NCBI GenBank assembly: GCA_019240475.1
Contig: JAFAYI010000019.1
Span: forward strand, 167,754-231,753
Direction of reading: 5' to 3'
DNA length: 64,000 bases
Origin: Acidobacteriaceae bacterium
GTDB lineage: Bacteria > Acidobacteriota > Terriglobia > Bryobacterales > Bryobacteraceae
Shown here: one piece after another, positions 51,753-60,867 of the stretch
Numbering within the stretch: position 1 is the first letter of the stretch
Layout: every line of letters starts with the position of its first letter
The notes under the pieces: model-generated
The model's database searches: none
Told to the model about the DNA's origin: nothing
Seen by the model: only the letters and a program-made list of their open reading frames with translations
Position numbers and translations under genes: made by a program

Positions 51753-53315
51753 CTATTGAGTCAGGTGGAGAATCTGCGAGGCTACTTGCAGAAACGCGTC
51801 CTGCAGCCCGCTGAGGTCGGTAGCCAGAAAGAACATGCCGGTGGGCTTGGTGGAGTCGTAGTCATCGGCGCGCGTATCGTTCGCAAGGCGCTCCATGAAA
51901 TTCTGATTGATCGCCATGGTCTCGTTGCCTTGCAGGCCGATGGTGTAAATCAGGGTTCCGTTATCGGTCGTGTCATTCCTGATTTTGTGAGCAATCGAAT
52001 CGGCAGCATTGAAGGACACGTATCTCGCGGTTCTAGGCATGTCGGGCCGGATCTGGCCGCCATAGGGACAGGCCGCGGCAGAGGCGCATTGGGCGCTGGG
52101 ATAGGCCGGAAACAGATCGAGCGTACCGAACTCGCTGCCGAGCGTGGAGTTTCCGTAGTTGTCGGTGGTCGGAATATACGCAACATCCTGGCGCCCATAG
52201 GCGGAATATTGCCAGTTCGAGTTATTAAAGGCACAGCCAGAGGCGCCGCTGATGACGGTGGGATTGGCGGTCGATGTGATCGAGACGCCAGCCGCGCTCA
52301 AGACAGCAACGGTAAAGCCGGTAGGATTTAAGTTCGCATTGCTCGTGGCGGTTTCCGCCGAGCCGTCGGCAAATATCCCGGACAATACGTCAGTGCTGTT
52401 GCAGCCGCTTGCGCCGTACGAGGTAAGAGTTGAGGTGTTTGTAGACTCGTATCTTTGGTCGGACTGATCGGCCAACGTCTTGATCGGATAAGTCGCATTG
52501 ACGCCATTCGGTTCTCCGTCGGTGAAGAACAGAATGACATTGAGCGCGTTGGGCCGCGCCGCGCGCATTTGCTGAATTCCTCCGGCGGCGGGCGAGCCGA
52601 CGCCCTGATATGCCATGGAGAGGCCTTGCGCGGAGCTGGTATCTCCCGCGCACGCCAGAGTCGACAGCGTCTCACTGAGATTGGAACCGGTCGGCTGATT
52701 GAAACTCGTCGTTGGGGAAAAATCCAAATTCGCGCCGGTCTGGAAGGTGATCAGGCCGACCTCGTCATGTCCAGGCACGAACACGGTAAGAAATTGCTGG
52801 GCGGCGGAGACCATGGCCTGGCACGCCGTTTGATTGTTGGGAGGCTCCGGCGCCGTATTCATGGAATTCGAGCGATCCAGCACCATCATGATGTTTGCGT
52901 CCCGGCGGGTGGCCTGGCCTGTGTCGCCTACCGTCGCGGTCTGATAATGCAGAATCCTCATGAAGTACAGCGGGACAATGACGGACGCCTGGACGGTTCC
53001 CTGCCAGACGTTGGTCGAGGTTTCGGTAAGCGTAACCGCCGGATATCCTGGCGCGAGGCTGGCGCCTAGAAAGCCGGTCGGGAAATTCGCGGTGAAATAG
53101 GACTGCCCAGCCGTAGCATCAAAGTTCTTGGCCGTGGCAAGCGCGGCTGAATCGACCGCTGCGGAGAGCCTGGCTTTCACCCAAAAAATCACCGACCCGT
53201 CGATTCCCAGGCCCACAACGGGGATAAGCAGAAATGTCAAGAGAAACGTGAGAAGGACGACGGACGCGCCTTGCTCTCCCGGCCTGCGAATTACCGGCGT
53301 CGAAGCCTTGTTCAT
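51753..53315 (-). CDS. TadG-like protein with VWA domain
   Basis: 520 residues from ATG 53315 (TTG 53327 possible). GASVVLLTFLLTFLLIPVVGLGIDG near the start is the TadE/TadG N-terminal helix. A von Willebrand A domain follows from about residue 140, with MMVLDRSNSMNT as a MIDAS motif (DRSNS for DxSxS) and VILFFTDGEPNG. TadG-type proteins are exported envelope components of the Tad locus. It is transcribed towards the tadE pair. Confidence 0.88.
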   Translation of the reverse strand: MNKASTPVIRRPGEQGASVVLLTFLLTFLLIPVVGLGIDGSVIFWVKARLSAAVDSAALATAKNFDATAGQSYFTANFPTGFLGASLAPGYPAVTLTETSTNVWQGTVQASVIVPLYFMRILHYQTATVGDTGQATRRDANIMMVLDRSNSMNTAPEPPNNQTACQAMVSAAQQFLTVFVPGHDEVGLITFQTGANLDFSPTTSFNQPTGSNLSETLSTLACAGDTSSAQGLSMAYQGVGSPAAGGIQQMRAARPNALNVILFFTDGEPNGVNATYPIKTLADQSDQRYESTNTSTLTSYGASGCNSTDVLSGIFADGSAETATSNANLNPTGFTVAVLSAAGVSITSTANPTVISGASGCAFNNSNWQYSAYGRQDVAYIPTTDNYGNSTLGSEFGTLDLFPAYPSAQCASAAACPYGGQIRPDMPRTARYVSFNAADSIAHKIRNDTTDNGTLIYTIGLQGNETMAINQNFMERLANDTRADDYDSTKPTGMFFLATDLSGLQDAFLQVASQILHLTQ

Positions 53316-53470
53316 TGCATCCGGCAAGAGCCGTATTCCTCTCTTCAGATAGTGAATGGATTAAGAGTGCTTTCTCATTGCGATAGGCGCGAGCTACCGC
53401 ATTCTGCTTATCGTTCTTTCAAGACGAAAGGGTTAGCGGAAGGTAGGCGGCGCGTTATGCTCGGAAGCGT

Positions 53471-54424
53471 ATGGAGCGTGGCTTAGAGCCCGTCTCAGCC
53501 GAGCAAGAGGAGGTGGTTGGCCGCCGTATTGCTCTCCTCAGCATGAGCGTGGGAGCGCTGCTCGCCTTTGCGAAGATCTGGGTTGGGTTGAATGCCGGCT
53601 CGACCTCGGTTGTGTCGGACGGGCTGGAGGCTGGGGGCGATGTCCTATCGTCGGGCATTGTGTACGCCGGCCTGTGGCTGGCAAGCAAACCGCCGGATTA
53701 CGAGCATCCGTATGGACATGGGCGCTATGAAACGCTGGCAGGGCTTGCGATCGGCGCGATGCTGCTGCTGACAGGGTCGGCTATTTTCTGGCACGGCCTG
53801 ACAACATTGGGAGAGCGCAGCGAGTTGCCCTCCTATGCGCTGTATCCGCTGATTGCGGCGGTCTTTATCAAGATTGCGCTCGCGGGGACGAAGTTTCGAG
53901 TAGGCAGGCGGATCGCAAGCACGTCGCTCGAGGCGGACGGCTGGCACGACATTACCGACCTTGTGTCGACCGGCGTCGCGCTTGTCGCGGTGGGGCTCAC
54001 GCTGGCTGCGCCGCGAAGGTTCGAGAGAGCCGATCATATCGGGGCGATGATTATCGGGCTAATCATCTTCCTGTTATCGATTCGGGTGGTGCGGCGCACG
54101 GTTGAGCAGTTGCTCGATACGATGCCGGCGCCGCCAAGACTGGCGGAGATCCGGGCGGCGGCGCTGGGCGTGGAGGGCGCGCTCGGGATCGAGAAATGCC
54201 TGGCGAGACGCACGGGGCTTAAATACCATGTGGATTTGCATCTGGAGGTCGCTCCGGAGATGACGGTTCGCGCCTCGCATGAGATCGCGACACGGGTGAA
54301 GATACGGGTGAAGGAGATGCTGCCCTGGGTGGCGGACGTATTGGTACACGTCGAGCCGGCGCAGCTTTCGGCCGCAGAGGTGGAAGCGTCGGGCGCCTAC
54401 GCCAGCCGCGCGCATGGAAAATAA
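53471..54424 (+). CDS. Cation diffusion facilitator (CDF) transporter
   Basis: 317 residues. Six membrane segments lie between 20 and 210. The transport-site helices carry VVSDGLEAGGDVLSS and LEADGWHDITDLVSTG, and YEHPYGHGRYETLAGL is the typical TM2-3 loop. A cytoplasmic C-terminal domain (about 220-305) includes KYHVDLHLEVAPEMTVRASHEI. It exports divalent metals (Zn, Fe, Mn or Co); which cannot be told. It overlaps polX by 11 bases. Confidence 0.9.
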   Translation: MERGLEPVSAEQEEVVGRRIALLSMSVGALLAFAKIWVGLNAGSTSVVSDGLEAGGDVLSSGIVYAGLWLASKPPDYEHPYGHGRYETLAGLAIGAMLLLTGSAIFWHGLTTLGERSELPSYALYPLIAAVFIKIALAGTKFRVGRRIASTSLEADGWHDITDLVSTGVALVAVGLTLAAPRRFERADHIGAMIIGLIIFLLSIRVVRRTVEQLLDTMPAPPRLAEIRAAALGVEGALGIEKCLARRTGLKYHVDLHLEVAPEMTVRASHEIATRVKIRVKEMLPWVADVLVHVEPAQLSAAEVEASGAYASRAHGK

Positions 54425-56150
54425 AGAGATCGCACAACTGCTGCACGAGACCGCCGATTTGATGGAGGTGGCGGGCGAGGACGGATTTCGCATACGGAGT
54501 TATCGCAACGCCGCGGCGGTGATCGCGAGTTATCCGGAGAGGGTGGCGGATATCGTCTGTAACCCGGAGCGCAAGGTTACCGATATAGCGGGAATCGGCA
54601 AGGGGCTCGCGGCGGTGCTCGCGGAGATCTGCGAGCGCGGTTCGTTCGACAGACGGGACCAGATGCTGGCGAAGTATCCGGCGTCGGCGCTCGAGCTGCT
54701 GAAGATACAAGGGCTAGGGCCGAAGAGTATTGCGCTGCTCTATGAGCATCACGGAGTGCGGAACGTCGACGATCTGGAGCGGCTGTGCCAGGAGCGCAAG
54801 CTACGCGAGATGCCGCGTATGGGCGCGAAGCTGGAGGAAAAAGTCCTGCGCTCGATTGAGGCGTATCGCAAGAGCGCGGGGCGGTTTTTGATGAGCTTCG
54901 GGCGGCGGACGGCGGACGAACTGATGGCGGAGTTTCAATCGTTGGGCGGGATCGAGAAGGTGGAGGCGGCGGGGAGTTTGCGGCGAGGGCGGGAGACGAT
55001 CGGCGATCTCGACCTTCTGGTCACGGGTCCGGGGGCGGCGGAAGCGTTGGGGCGGCTGGTGAAACATCCGAAGGCGCAGGAAGTTTTGGGGCAAGGGGTG
55101 AACAAGGCGAGCGTGACGTTCGGGCTGGAGCGGCTACAGGTGGATGTGCGGGCGCTGAGCCATGAGAGCTTCGGCGCCGCGATGCAGTATTTCACGGGCA
55201 GCAAAGAGCACAACGTGGCGCTACGAACGAACGCGATCAAACAAGGGCTGACGTTGAACGAGTATGGCCTGTTCACGCTGGAAGGCAACGAGCGCGTGGC
55301 GGGAGCGAGCGAAGAGGAACTGTACGAACGCTTGGGGTACGCCTGGATTCCGCCCGAGCTGCGCGAGAACTGCGGGGAGCTGGAGGCGGCGCAGAGTGGA
55401 ACGCTGCCCCGCCTGGTGGAGGCTGGCGATATTCGGGGCGATCTCCATATGCACACGACGGAGACCGACGGCCGGGCGACGCTGCGCGAGATGGCGGAAG
55501 CGGCTGCCGCGCTCGGGTACGAATACATCGCGATCACGGACCATTCGAAGGCGCTTGCGATGGCGAATGGGCTGGATGAACGCCGCGTGGTGGAGTTTGC
55601 AGGCAAGGTGCGGGAGCTGAACCGCGGCGGGCTGCCGCTGCATGTCTTCTCGGGCCTGGAGTGCGACATTCTGCGCGATGGGTCGTTGGACATTGCCGAA
55701 GAAGCGCTGGCGGAGCTGGACCTAGTGATCGGAAGCGTGCACAGCCATTTCAACCTGGAGGGGCAGGAGATGACGGATCGATTTCTGCGCGCGCTGGAAG
55801 CGCCTTCGCTGCGAGTGATTGGGCATGCGACGGGCCGGCTGCTGCTGCAGCGCGAGGGGTACCCGTTCGACTTCGAGCGGGTGGCGGGCAAGGCGGCCGA
55901 GCGGGGGGTGGCCTTTGAGATCAACGCGAGCCCGGAACGGCTGGACCTGCCGAGTCACCTGGCGCGAGCGGCGAAGCGGAAGGGATGCCGGTTCGCGATT
56001 TCCACCGACGCGCATCGCCCGTCGCATTTTCAGAACATGCGCTTTGGCGTGATTACGGCGCGGCGGGGATGGCTGGAGGCGGCCGATATCCTCAACACCC
56101 GGCCGCTCGGCGAGTTTGCATCGGGATTGAAGAGCCGCAAGCCGGCGTAG
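54414..56150 (+). CDS. polX: DNA polymerase/3'-5' exonuclease PolX
   Basis: 578 residues. Helix-hairpin-helix part (ADIAGIGKGLAAVLAEI, LLKIQGLGPKSIALL), the polymerase-X nucleotidyltransferase site (AGSLRRGRETIGDLDLLV, with the Asp pair near 198-200; third Asp in LQVDVRAL), and a C-terminal PHP phosphoesterase domain from about 340 (GDLHMHTTETDGRATL, AITDHS, VFSGLECDIL, SVHSHF, ISTDAHRP). It fills short gaps in base-excision repair. Motifs and length are normal. Confidence 0.95.
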   Translation: MENKEIAQLLHETADLMEVAGEDGFRIRSYRNAAAVIASYPERVADIVCNPERKVTDIAGIGKGLAAVLAEICERGSFDRRDQMLAKYPASALELLKIQGLGPKSIALLYEHHGVRNVDDLERLCQERKLREMPRMGAKLEEKVLRSIEAYRKSAGRFLMSFGRRTADELMAEFQSLGGIEKVEAAGSLRRGRETIGDLDLLVTGPGAAEALGRLVKHPKAQEVLGQGVNKASVTFGLERLQVDVRALSHESFGAAMQYFTGSKEHNVALRTNAIKQGLTLNEYGLFTLEGNERVAGASEEELYERLGYAWIPPELRENCGELEAAQSGTLPRLVEAGDIRGDLHMHTTETDGRATLREMAEAAAALGYEYIAITDHSKALAMANGLDERRVVEFAGKVRELNRGGLPLHVFSGLECDILRDGSLDIAEEALAELDLVIGSVHSHFNLEGQEMTDRFLRALEAPSLRVIGHATGRLLLQREGYPFDFERVAGKAAERGVAFEINASPERLDLPSHLARAAKRKGCRFAISTDAHRPSHFQNMRFGVITARRGWLEAADILNTRPLGEFASGLKSRKPA

Positions 56151-56165
56151 AGTTTTCCTTTTCAC

Positions 56166-57242
56166 ATGATGAAACCGTTGAAAGTTGCCGTGGCCGGATT
56201 GGGCCGAATGGGCGCAATCCACGCGCTACATGCATGGGAGCTGGCGCGCGAGACGGGGAGCTGCGAGCTTGCCGCGATCGCCGATCTGGATGGGGAGCGC
56301 GCGCGAAGAGTGGCGAAAGATATCGGCTGCGACGTTCCGATTTTTCCTTCGATCGAGGAGCTGGCGAAGGCGGGGGTTTGCGATGCGACCGTCATCGTGA
56401 CGCCGACGGAGAATCATCGGGCGCACGCGGAATTGATGATCGACGCGGGGCATCGCGTGATGGTGGAAAAGCCTTTGACCGGCACCGTGGAGGGAGACCG
56501 CGAGTTCGCCGCACAGTTGAATCGCGATTCGCCGAATGCGCTGATGCTGGCGTTTCAGCGGCGCTTCGATGAGCCACTTCGATACGCCAAGCAGCTCATC
56601 GACGGCGGGGCGATCGGGCGCGTGTTCAAGGTGTATTCGGCGCTGGAGGATTCCAACCCGGCGCCGAACGGGTACAAGAGCGGGGGGATTCTTCCGGATA
56701 TGTCGATCCACAATGTGGACGAGATTCTGTGGCTGACGGGGCGCATGCCGAGGTCGGCGGCGGTGATCGGCTCGCGTATTTACAGCCATCGGCTAACTAC
56801 CTGCGAGGAAGATTTCGACGACGCGCTGCTTTACTTGTGGTTCGAGGATGAACTGACGGCGCAGGTTCAGGTGAGCCGGAATCATGTGTCGGGATATCGG
56901 AACGAGACGATCGTTTTTGGAGAAGAAGGCCAGGTGCATGTGGGGCATTTCGAGCAGAAGCCCTTCGAGGTGCTGGTGGAGGCATACGGACGGCGCGGAC
57001 AGAAGGCGCCGCTGAGCGTGAGGACGTTCCAGATGCGCGATTATGGCCGGACTCTGGCGGAGTTTGTGGATCGGTTTGGGCCGGCTTACAAGGCAGAGCT
57101 TGCGGCCTTCATCGAGTGCTGCCGGCAGGGCGCGCCGTTTCCATCGACGCATCGAGACGGTTTGCGCGCCCAGGAGGCGATCTCGGCGGGCATGCAAGCC
57201 GTGGTGGAAGAGCGGCAGGCCGCGCGCGTGCAGCCTGCCTAA
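56166..57242 (+). CDS. Gfo/Idh/MocA family oxidoreductase
   Basis: 358 residues. NAD(P)-binding Rossmann start VAVAGLGRMGAIHA, VIVTPTENHRAHAELM, the EKP motif in MVEKPLTG near 100, and the catalytic region DMSIHNVDEILWLTG near 180. Pattern closest to inositol 2-dehydrogenase-like enzymes. It is the last gene of the plus-strand run and converges on transaldolase with 6 bases between. Confidence 0.9.
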   Translation: MMKPLKVAVAGLGRMGAIHALHAWELARETGSCELAAIADLDGERARRVAKDIGCDVPIFPSIEELAKAGVCDATVIVTPTENHRAHAELMIDAGHRVMVEKPLTGTVEGDREFAAQLNRDSPNALMLAFQRRFDEPLRYAKQLIDGGAIGRVFKVYSALEDSNPAPNGYKSGGILPDMSIHNVDEILWLTGRMPRSAAVIGSRIYSHRLTTCEEDFDDALLYLWFEDELTAQVQVSRNHVSGYRNETIVFGEEGQVHVGHFEQKPFEVLVEAYGRRGQKAPLSVRTFQMRDYGRTLAEFVDRFGPAYKAELAAFIECCRQGAPFPSTHRDGLRAQEAISAGMQAVVEERQAARVQPA

Positions 57243-57248
57243 AGAAAG

Positions 57249-58223
57249 CTAAGCGCCGACTTTTTCGCGAACCTGGCTGCGAGCGTATTGCTCCAGTTTG
57301 CGGGCGTCGGCATAGAACTTACGGATACCTTCGCTGAGCTTGTCGACGGCCATGGCGTCTTCGTTGTGCATCCAGCGGAAATCTTTTTCCTCGAGGTGAA
57401 ACTTTTCGCCTTCGCTTTTCCTGGCGTGATCCGGCGTGAGCGCGGGAGTGATTTCGCCCTGCGTTTGCTGCATTTTTTCGAGCAGATCCGGGCTGATGGT
57501 CAGCAGGTCACAACCGGCGAGGCGCGTGATCTGCTCGACTTTGCGGAAGCTGGCGCCCATGACCTGAGTCTTGTAGCCGAACTTCTTGAAGTAATCGTAA
57601 ATTTTGGTGACGGAGGCGACGCCGGGGTCGTCTTCGATGGGGATGTCCTTGCCGCCGTTTTCTTTCTTATAGAAGTCGTAGATGCGGCCGACGAATGGGG
57701 AGATCAGAGTGACTTTGGCTTCGGCGCAAGCGACGGCTTGAGCGAAGCTGAACAGCAGCGTGAGATTGCAATGAATGCCTTCCCGTTCGAGCTCTTCGGC
57801 GGCTTTGATGCCTTCCCAGGTGCTTGCAATTTTGATGAGAACGCGTTCGCGGCTGACGCCTTCCTTCTCGTAAAGACCGATCAGGTGGCGGGCTTTCGCG
57901 AGGGTGCCTTCGCGGTCGAAACTCAGGCCTGCGTCTACTTCGGTTGAGACGCGACCTGGGATGTGCTGGAGGATCTCGCGGCCGAAGCTGACGAATAGAC
58001 GGTCCATGAACGCCACGGCCTGCTGCTTTTCGTTACCGCCTGCCTTGTCGGCGTGTTCGACGGCTTCGTCGACCAGGTGCTGGTACTCGGGACGCTGGGC
58101 GGCGGCGTAGAGCAGAGAAGGATTGGTGGTGGCGTCCTGGGGTTTCAGTCGCGCGATGGCGTCGATGTCGCCGGTGTCGGCGACGACGGTGCTGTACTTT
58201 TTCAGAGATTCGAGCAGTGTCAT
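57249..58223 (-). CDS. tal: Transaldolase
   Basis: 324 residues, the TalB-type length. Motifs: [25 protein letters not shown] near the start, [13 protein letters not shown] near 90, the Schiff-base lysine in [16 protein letters not shown] (Lys near 131), and [18 protein letters not shown]. It interconverts C7/C3 with C4/C6 sugar phosphates in the pentose phosphate pathway. 18 bases downstream of the GNAT gene on the same strand. Confidence 0.96.
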   Translation of the reverse strand: MTLLESLKKYSTVVADTGDIDAIARLKPQDATTNPSLLYAAAQRPEYQHLVDEAVEHADKAGGNEKQQAVAFMDRLFVSFGREILQHIPGRVSTEVDAGLSFDREGTLAKARHLIGLYEKEGVSRERVLIKIASTWEGIKAAEELEREGIHCNLTLLFSFAQAVACAEAKVTLISPFVGRIYDFYKKENGGKDIPIEDDPGVASVTKIYDYFKKFGYKTQVMGASFRKVEQITRLAGCDLLTISPDLLEKMQQTQGEITPALTPDHARKSEGEKFHLEEKDFRWMHNEDAMAVDKLSEGIRKFYADARKLEQYARSQVREKVGA

Positions 58224-58241
58224 CCGGTTGGCTCCCTACTT

Positions 58242-58742
58242 CTATTGATGCACATTCGGGGACAAATTGACGGGGAGTTTAGAGGCGGGAAGGCGATAGA
58301 GCACGTGGCGGCGCATGGGGTGGCCGATGGGGACGCGGGGATGGTCGAAGTCCGCGGACGGATCGCGCGTCATGCCGAGTTTCTCCATGACCCCGCGGGA
58401 GCGGACGTTAGAAGGCATGGTGAAAGAAACGAGGGCGGGCAGGCAAAGGACGTCAAAAGCGTAGCGCACGATTTCACGGGCGCCTTCGGTGGCATATCCG
58501 CAGCCCCAGAATTCATGGCGCAGCCTCCAGCCGATTTCGACGGCGGGCATGAAGGGCGCTTCGAAGCCTGGCACGAAAAGGCCTATGAAGCCCATGAAGG
58601 CCCCGGTCGCGCGATGTTCGGCGGCCCACAAGCCGAATCCGTGGAGATCGAAGTGCGCCTGAATGCGGTCGAAGAAATCCTCGCTTTCTTCTTTAGTGAG
58701 AAGGCGGGGCATGAACTCCATGACGCGCGGGTCGGCGTTCAT
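58242..58742 (-). CDS. GNAT acetyltransferase, start codon problem
   Basis: 166 residues from ATG 58742. RimJ-like GNAT pattern: LWAAEHRATGAFMGFIGLF, EIGWRLRHEFWGCGYATEGAREIVRYAF, LVSFTMPSNVRSRGVMEKLGM. The usual N-terminal strand of such proteins (TERLILRPWREEDRLPFAE) is encoded in frame just upstream of this ATG, so the true start should lie near 58830. But that extension, open back to a TAG at 58851, has no ATG, GTG or TTG. An ATT at 58829 preceded by AAGGGA is one possible start; a damaged start or sequence error is another. Substrate unknown. Confidence 0.75.
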   Translation of the reverse strand: MNADPRVMEFMPRLLTKEESEDFFDRIQAHFDLHGFGLWAAEHRATGAFMGFIGLFVPGFEAPFMPAVEIGWRLRHEFWGCGYATEGAREIVRYAFDVLCLPALVSFTMPSNVRSRGVMEKLGMTRDPSADFDHPRVPIGHPMRRHVLYRLPASKLPVNLSPNVHQ

Positions 58743-58865
58743 TTCAGCGAAGGGCAGGCGGTCTTCCTCACGCCAGGGACGAAGGATGAGGCGTTCGGTG
58801 GGACGGGGGTGATCGCGAAGGAGTGTAATAATTGTTCCCTTATCTTCACACTACAGTGTCGAACT

Positions 58866-60269
58866 ATGAAAATTCTGGGACTGGTGGCGATCATTCTCTG
58901 CTTCTCATCCGGATTGTGGGCGGAAGACCGGACGGAGGCGCCGGTGCAGGTTCTGAAAGTGGAACCGGATTACAGCTCTCTGCAGACCGGCTATGTGGTG
59001 GAAGTGGCGGAACTGGAGATGACGCTCGATGCGCGTGGAGTTCCGTTCTCTTTAAAGTCTTCGGTGGGATTGCCTGACAACGTGGTGCAGGCTTTGAGCC
59101 AATGGCGCTATGAACCGTTAAAGAAGAACGGGCATGCGACGGCGAGCCTGCTCAAAATGAGTTTCGGATTCCGGCGCGCGATCACGCCGGTTTTAGAGCG
59201 CAGTATTTTCCCGAGGTGGAAGCCGGTGGATGAAAAGGTCCGCGACGCCGTGGAGCGGGGCAAGCGGATGACAGCGGATGAGGCGGCGCAGATGGAAGGA
59301 GCGCTGCCGGAAGCGGAGGCTCTGGAGCATGGGCGGACGTCTCTGTTGATCTATTACTCGAAAGGTTTGCCGGATGCGGCAAAGGCGCGAGAAGGGCGAG
59401 CGCGATTGATCCCGTGGCTGATCGAGCATTATCCGGAGGATGAGATTTTGGGAAGTCCGGCGGCGATCATCAATGCGGCGGGAGAGCCGCTGGCGGATGC
59501 CGGCGCGCAGGACAAAGCGAAAGAGCTTTGGGCGAAAGCAGTGGCAAGCGCGACGCACGATATTCCGGTTGCGGAACATGCGGCGAATTTTTTTCAAGCC
59601 GCGGACCCGAGCAAGGCGGCCGCCGTTTTGAGAGACCTGGGAAGCTGGCCAAAACGGAATGTGTGGCTCGGACGTATATACGCGCTGCAGGCGTTGGGAG
59701 TGAAGACGCTTGACCCGGAGAGCGGGGACCCGGTCGCGGCGCTGGGCGAGCCGTCGGCGGCGGCCAGAGAAGGGCTGCTGAAGGCGACGGACAGCAAGGC
59801 AGTGCTGTCGGCGATGGCGGCGATCAGGAGCGCTCATTTTTCGCTCGCGAAGGCGGACCGCTGGACGCCCAGCATGCAGCAATTCTGCGAGCAGTTCCTG
59901 GCTCACGAAAAGGAGATTTACCCGGCGGCCAAGAGTTCCTGCGACGCCTCGAAAGCGGAACCGAACGGGGACGTTCTGAAGGCGGTTTCGCTGGGCGGCC
60001 ACACGGCGCAGCCGCATTTGAGAAAAAAAATGGAGCCGAGATATCCGCCGGAGGCGAAATACCAGATGGTGCAAGGGACGGTGAGGCTGTCGGCGATCAT
60101 CGATGAGAACGGGCGGATACAAGAACTTGGGCTGATAGAAGGACCGCTGGTTTTATATGGGGCGAGCCGGAAGGCCGTTAGCCAATGGGAGTTCGACCCC
60201 GCAACAGAGGATGGGCAGCCGGTCGCGATAGCGACAAAGATCGAGGTCAACTTCGCGCTGGGCCATTAA
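58866..60269 (+). CDS. Secreted protein with two TonB C-terminal-like domains
   Basis: 467 residues from ATG 58866, with signal peptide MKILGLVAIILCFSSGLWA. The first ~90 mature residues resemble a TonB C-terminal domain (VEVAELEMTLDARGVP, VVQALSQWRYEPLKKNG). A middle helical part (about 115-360) may be TPR-like. The end is a clear TonB C-terminal domain (VQGTVRLSAIIDENGRIQEL, AVSQWEFDPATEDGQP). There is no proline-rich spacer and no N-terminal membrane anchor, so it is not a classical TonB; it is probably periplasmic. Divergent from the GNAT gene. The longer open frame upstream is noncoding. Confidence 0.82.
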   Translation: MKILGLVAIILCFSSGLWAEDRTEAPVQVLKVEPDYSSLQTGYVVEVAELEMTLDARGVPFSLKSSVGLPDNVVQALSQWRYEPLKKNGHATASLLKMSFGFRRAITPVLERSIFPRWKPVDEKVRDAVERGKRMTADEAAQMEGALPEAEALEHGRTSLLIYYSKGLPDAAKAREGRARLIPWLIEHYPEDEILGSPAAIINAAGEPLADAGAQDKAKELWAKAVASATHDIPVAEHAANFFQAADPSKAAAVLRDLGSWPKRNVWLGRIYALQALGVKTLDPESGDPVAALGEPSAAAREGLLKATDSKAVLSAMAAIRSAHFSLAKADRWTPSMQQFCEQFLAHEKEIYPAAKSSCDASKAEPNGDVLKAVSLGGHTAQPHLRKKMEPRYPPEAKYQMVQGTVRLSAIIDENGRIQELGLIEGPLVLYGASRKAVSQWEFDPATEDGQPVAIATKIEVNFALGH

Positions 60270-60480
60270 CGTGGGCTACATCGGCGTGACAGTGAGCGGG
60301 CTCGACAGGGCTGACCGGCGTTGAAAGGGGATTGCGGATGATGAGGAACGCGAGCCAGCCTTCCGCCTATTGTCCAGGAGAAGCAGCAGCTTCCACAGCG
60401 TAGATCGAGTTTCTGGAATCCGCCTTTGCGAAGACCTCTAGGGCTGGGGCTGAGAAGAACAAGCAGCAGAAGTTGCTTTT
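60270..60480. other. Intergenic region
   Basis: 211 bases between the TonB-domain gene and the convergent putative immunity gene. No gene or inverted repeat of note was found. Confidence 0.4.
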
Positions 60481-60867
60481 TTATGCGGGCCCGCCTGCTT
60501 TTGGAATTTTCCGCAGGCTAAGCTCGTTGAGCATCTCGGCTATTCCGTCTTCATCTGGTCCTGACCATTCGTAGGCCTCATTCAGGAGGAGCATTGTGGC
60601 CCAATCGCTCAACTCTGTGTCCGTTATTTGGCCACGCGAGTACTTGTCCAACGCGTTCCTGATGTGCGCCATCTCAATCCGAATCCCAGGATGGGGCAAC
60701 AGAAAGTAGGAGGTCAATGTGCGTTTGGTCGAACTAAAGTCCATCTCCAGCATGCAGCCAAGCTGCAAACGAACTTCTTCGAGCGGAATCGCCATTTGAG
60801 CGAACTTTTCAAGAATCTCCCGCTCTTCTGGCGTCAGATTCCTCCGTTCTCTAGAACTTCGGATCAT
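60481..60867 (-). CDS. Putative immunity protein of a displaced Rhs tip
   Basis: 128 residues from ATG 60867. Acidic, helical protein (LTPEEREILEKFAQMAIPLEE, LSDWATMLLLNEAYEWSGPDEDGIAEMLNEL). No recognised domain. Its start overlaps the last codons of an Rhs-type C-terminal reading frame (stop at 60851), which is the layout of toxin-tip/immunity pairs. Immunity function is inferred from that position only. Confidence 0.6.
   Translation of the reverse strand: MIRSSRERRNLTPEEREILEKFAQMAIPLEEVRLQLGCMLEMDFSSTKRTLTSYFLLPHPGIRIEMAHIRNALDKYSRGQITDTELSDWATMLLLNEAYEWSGPDEDGIAEMLNELSLRKIPKAGGPA

Noticed and set aside
58053..58865. N-terminal 271 codons in frame with the TonB-domain protein
   Set aside because: They run antisense through transaldolase and the GNAT gene; the signal peptide at 58866 marks the real start.
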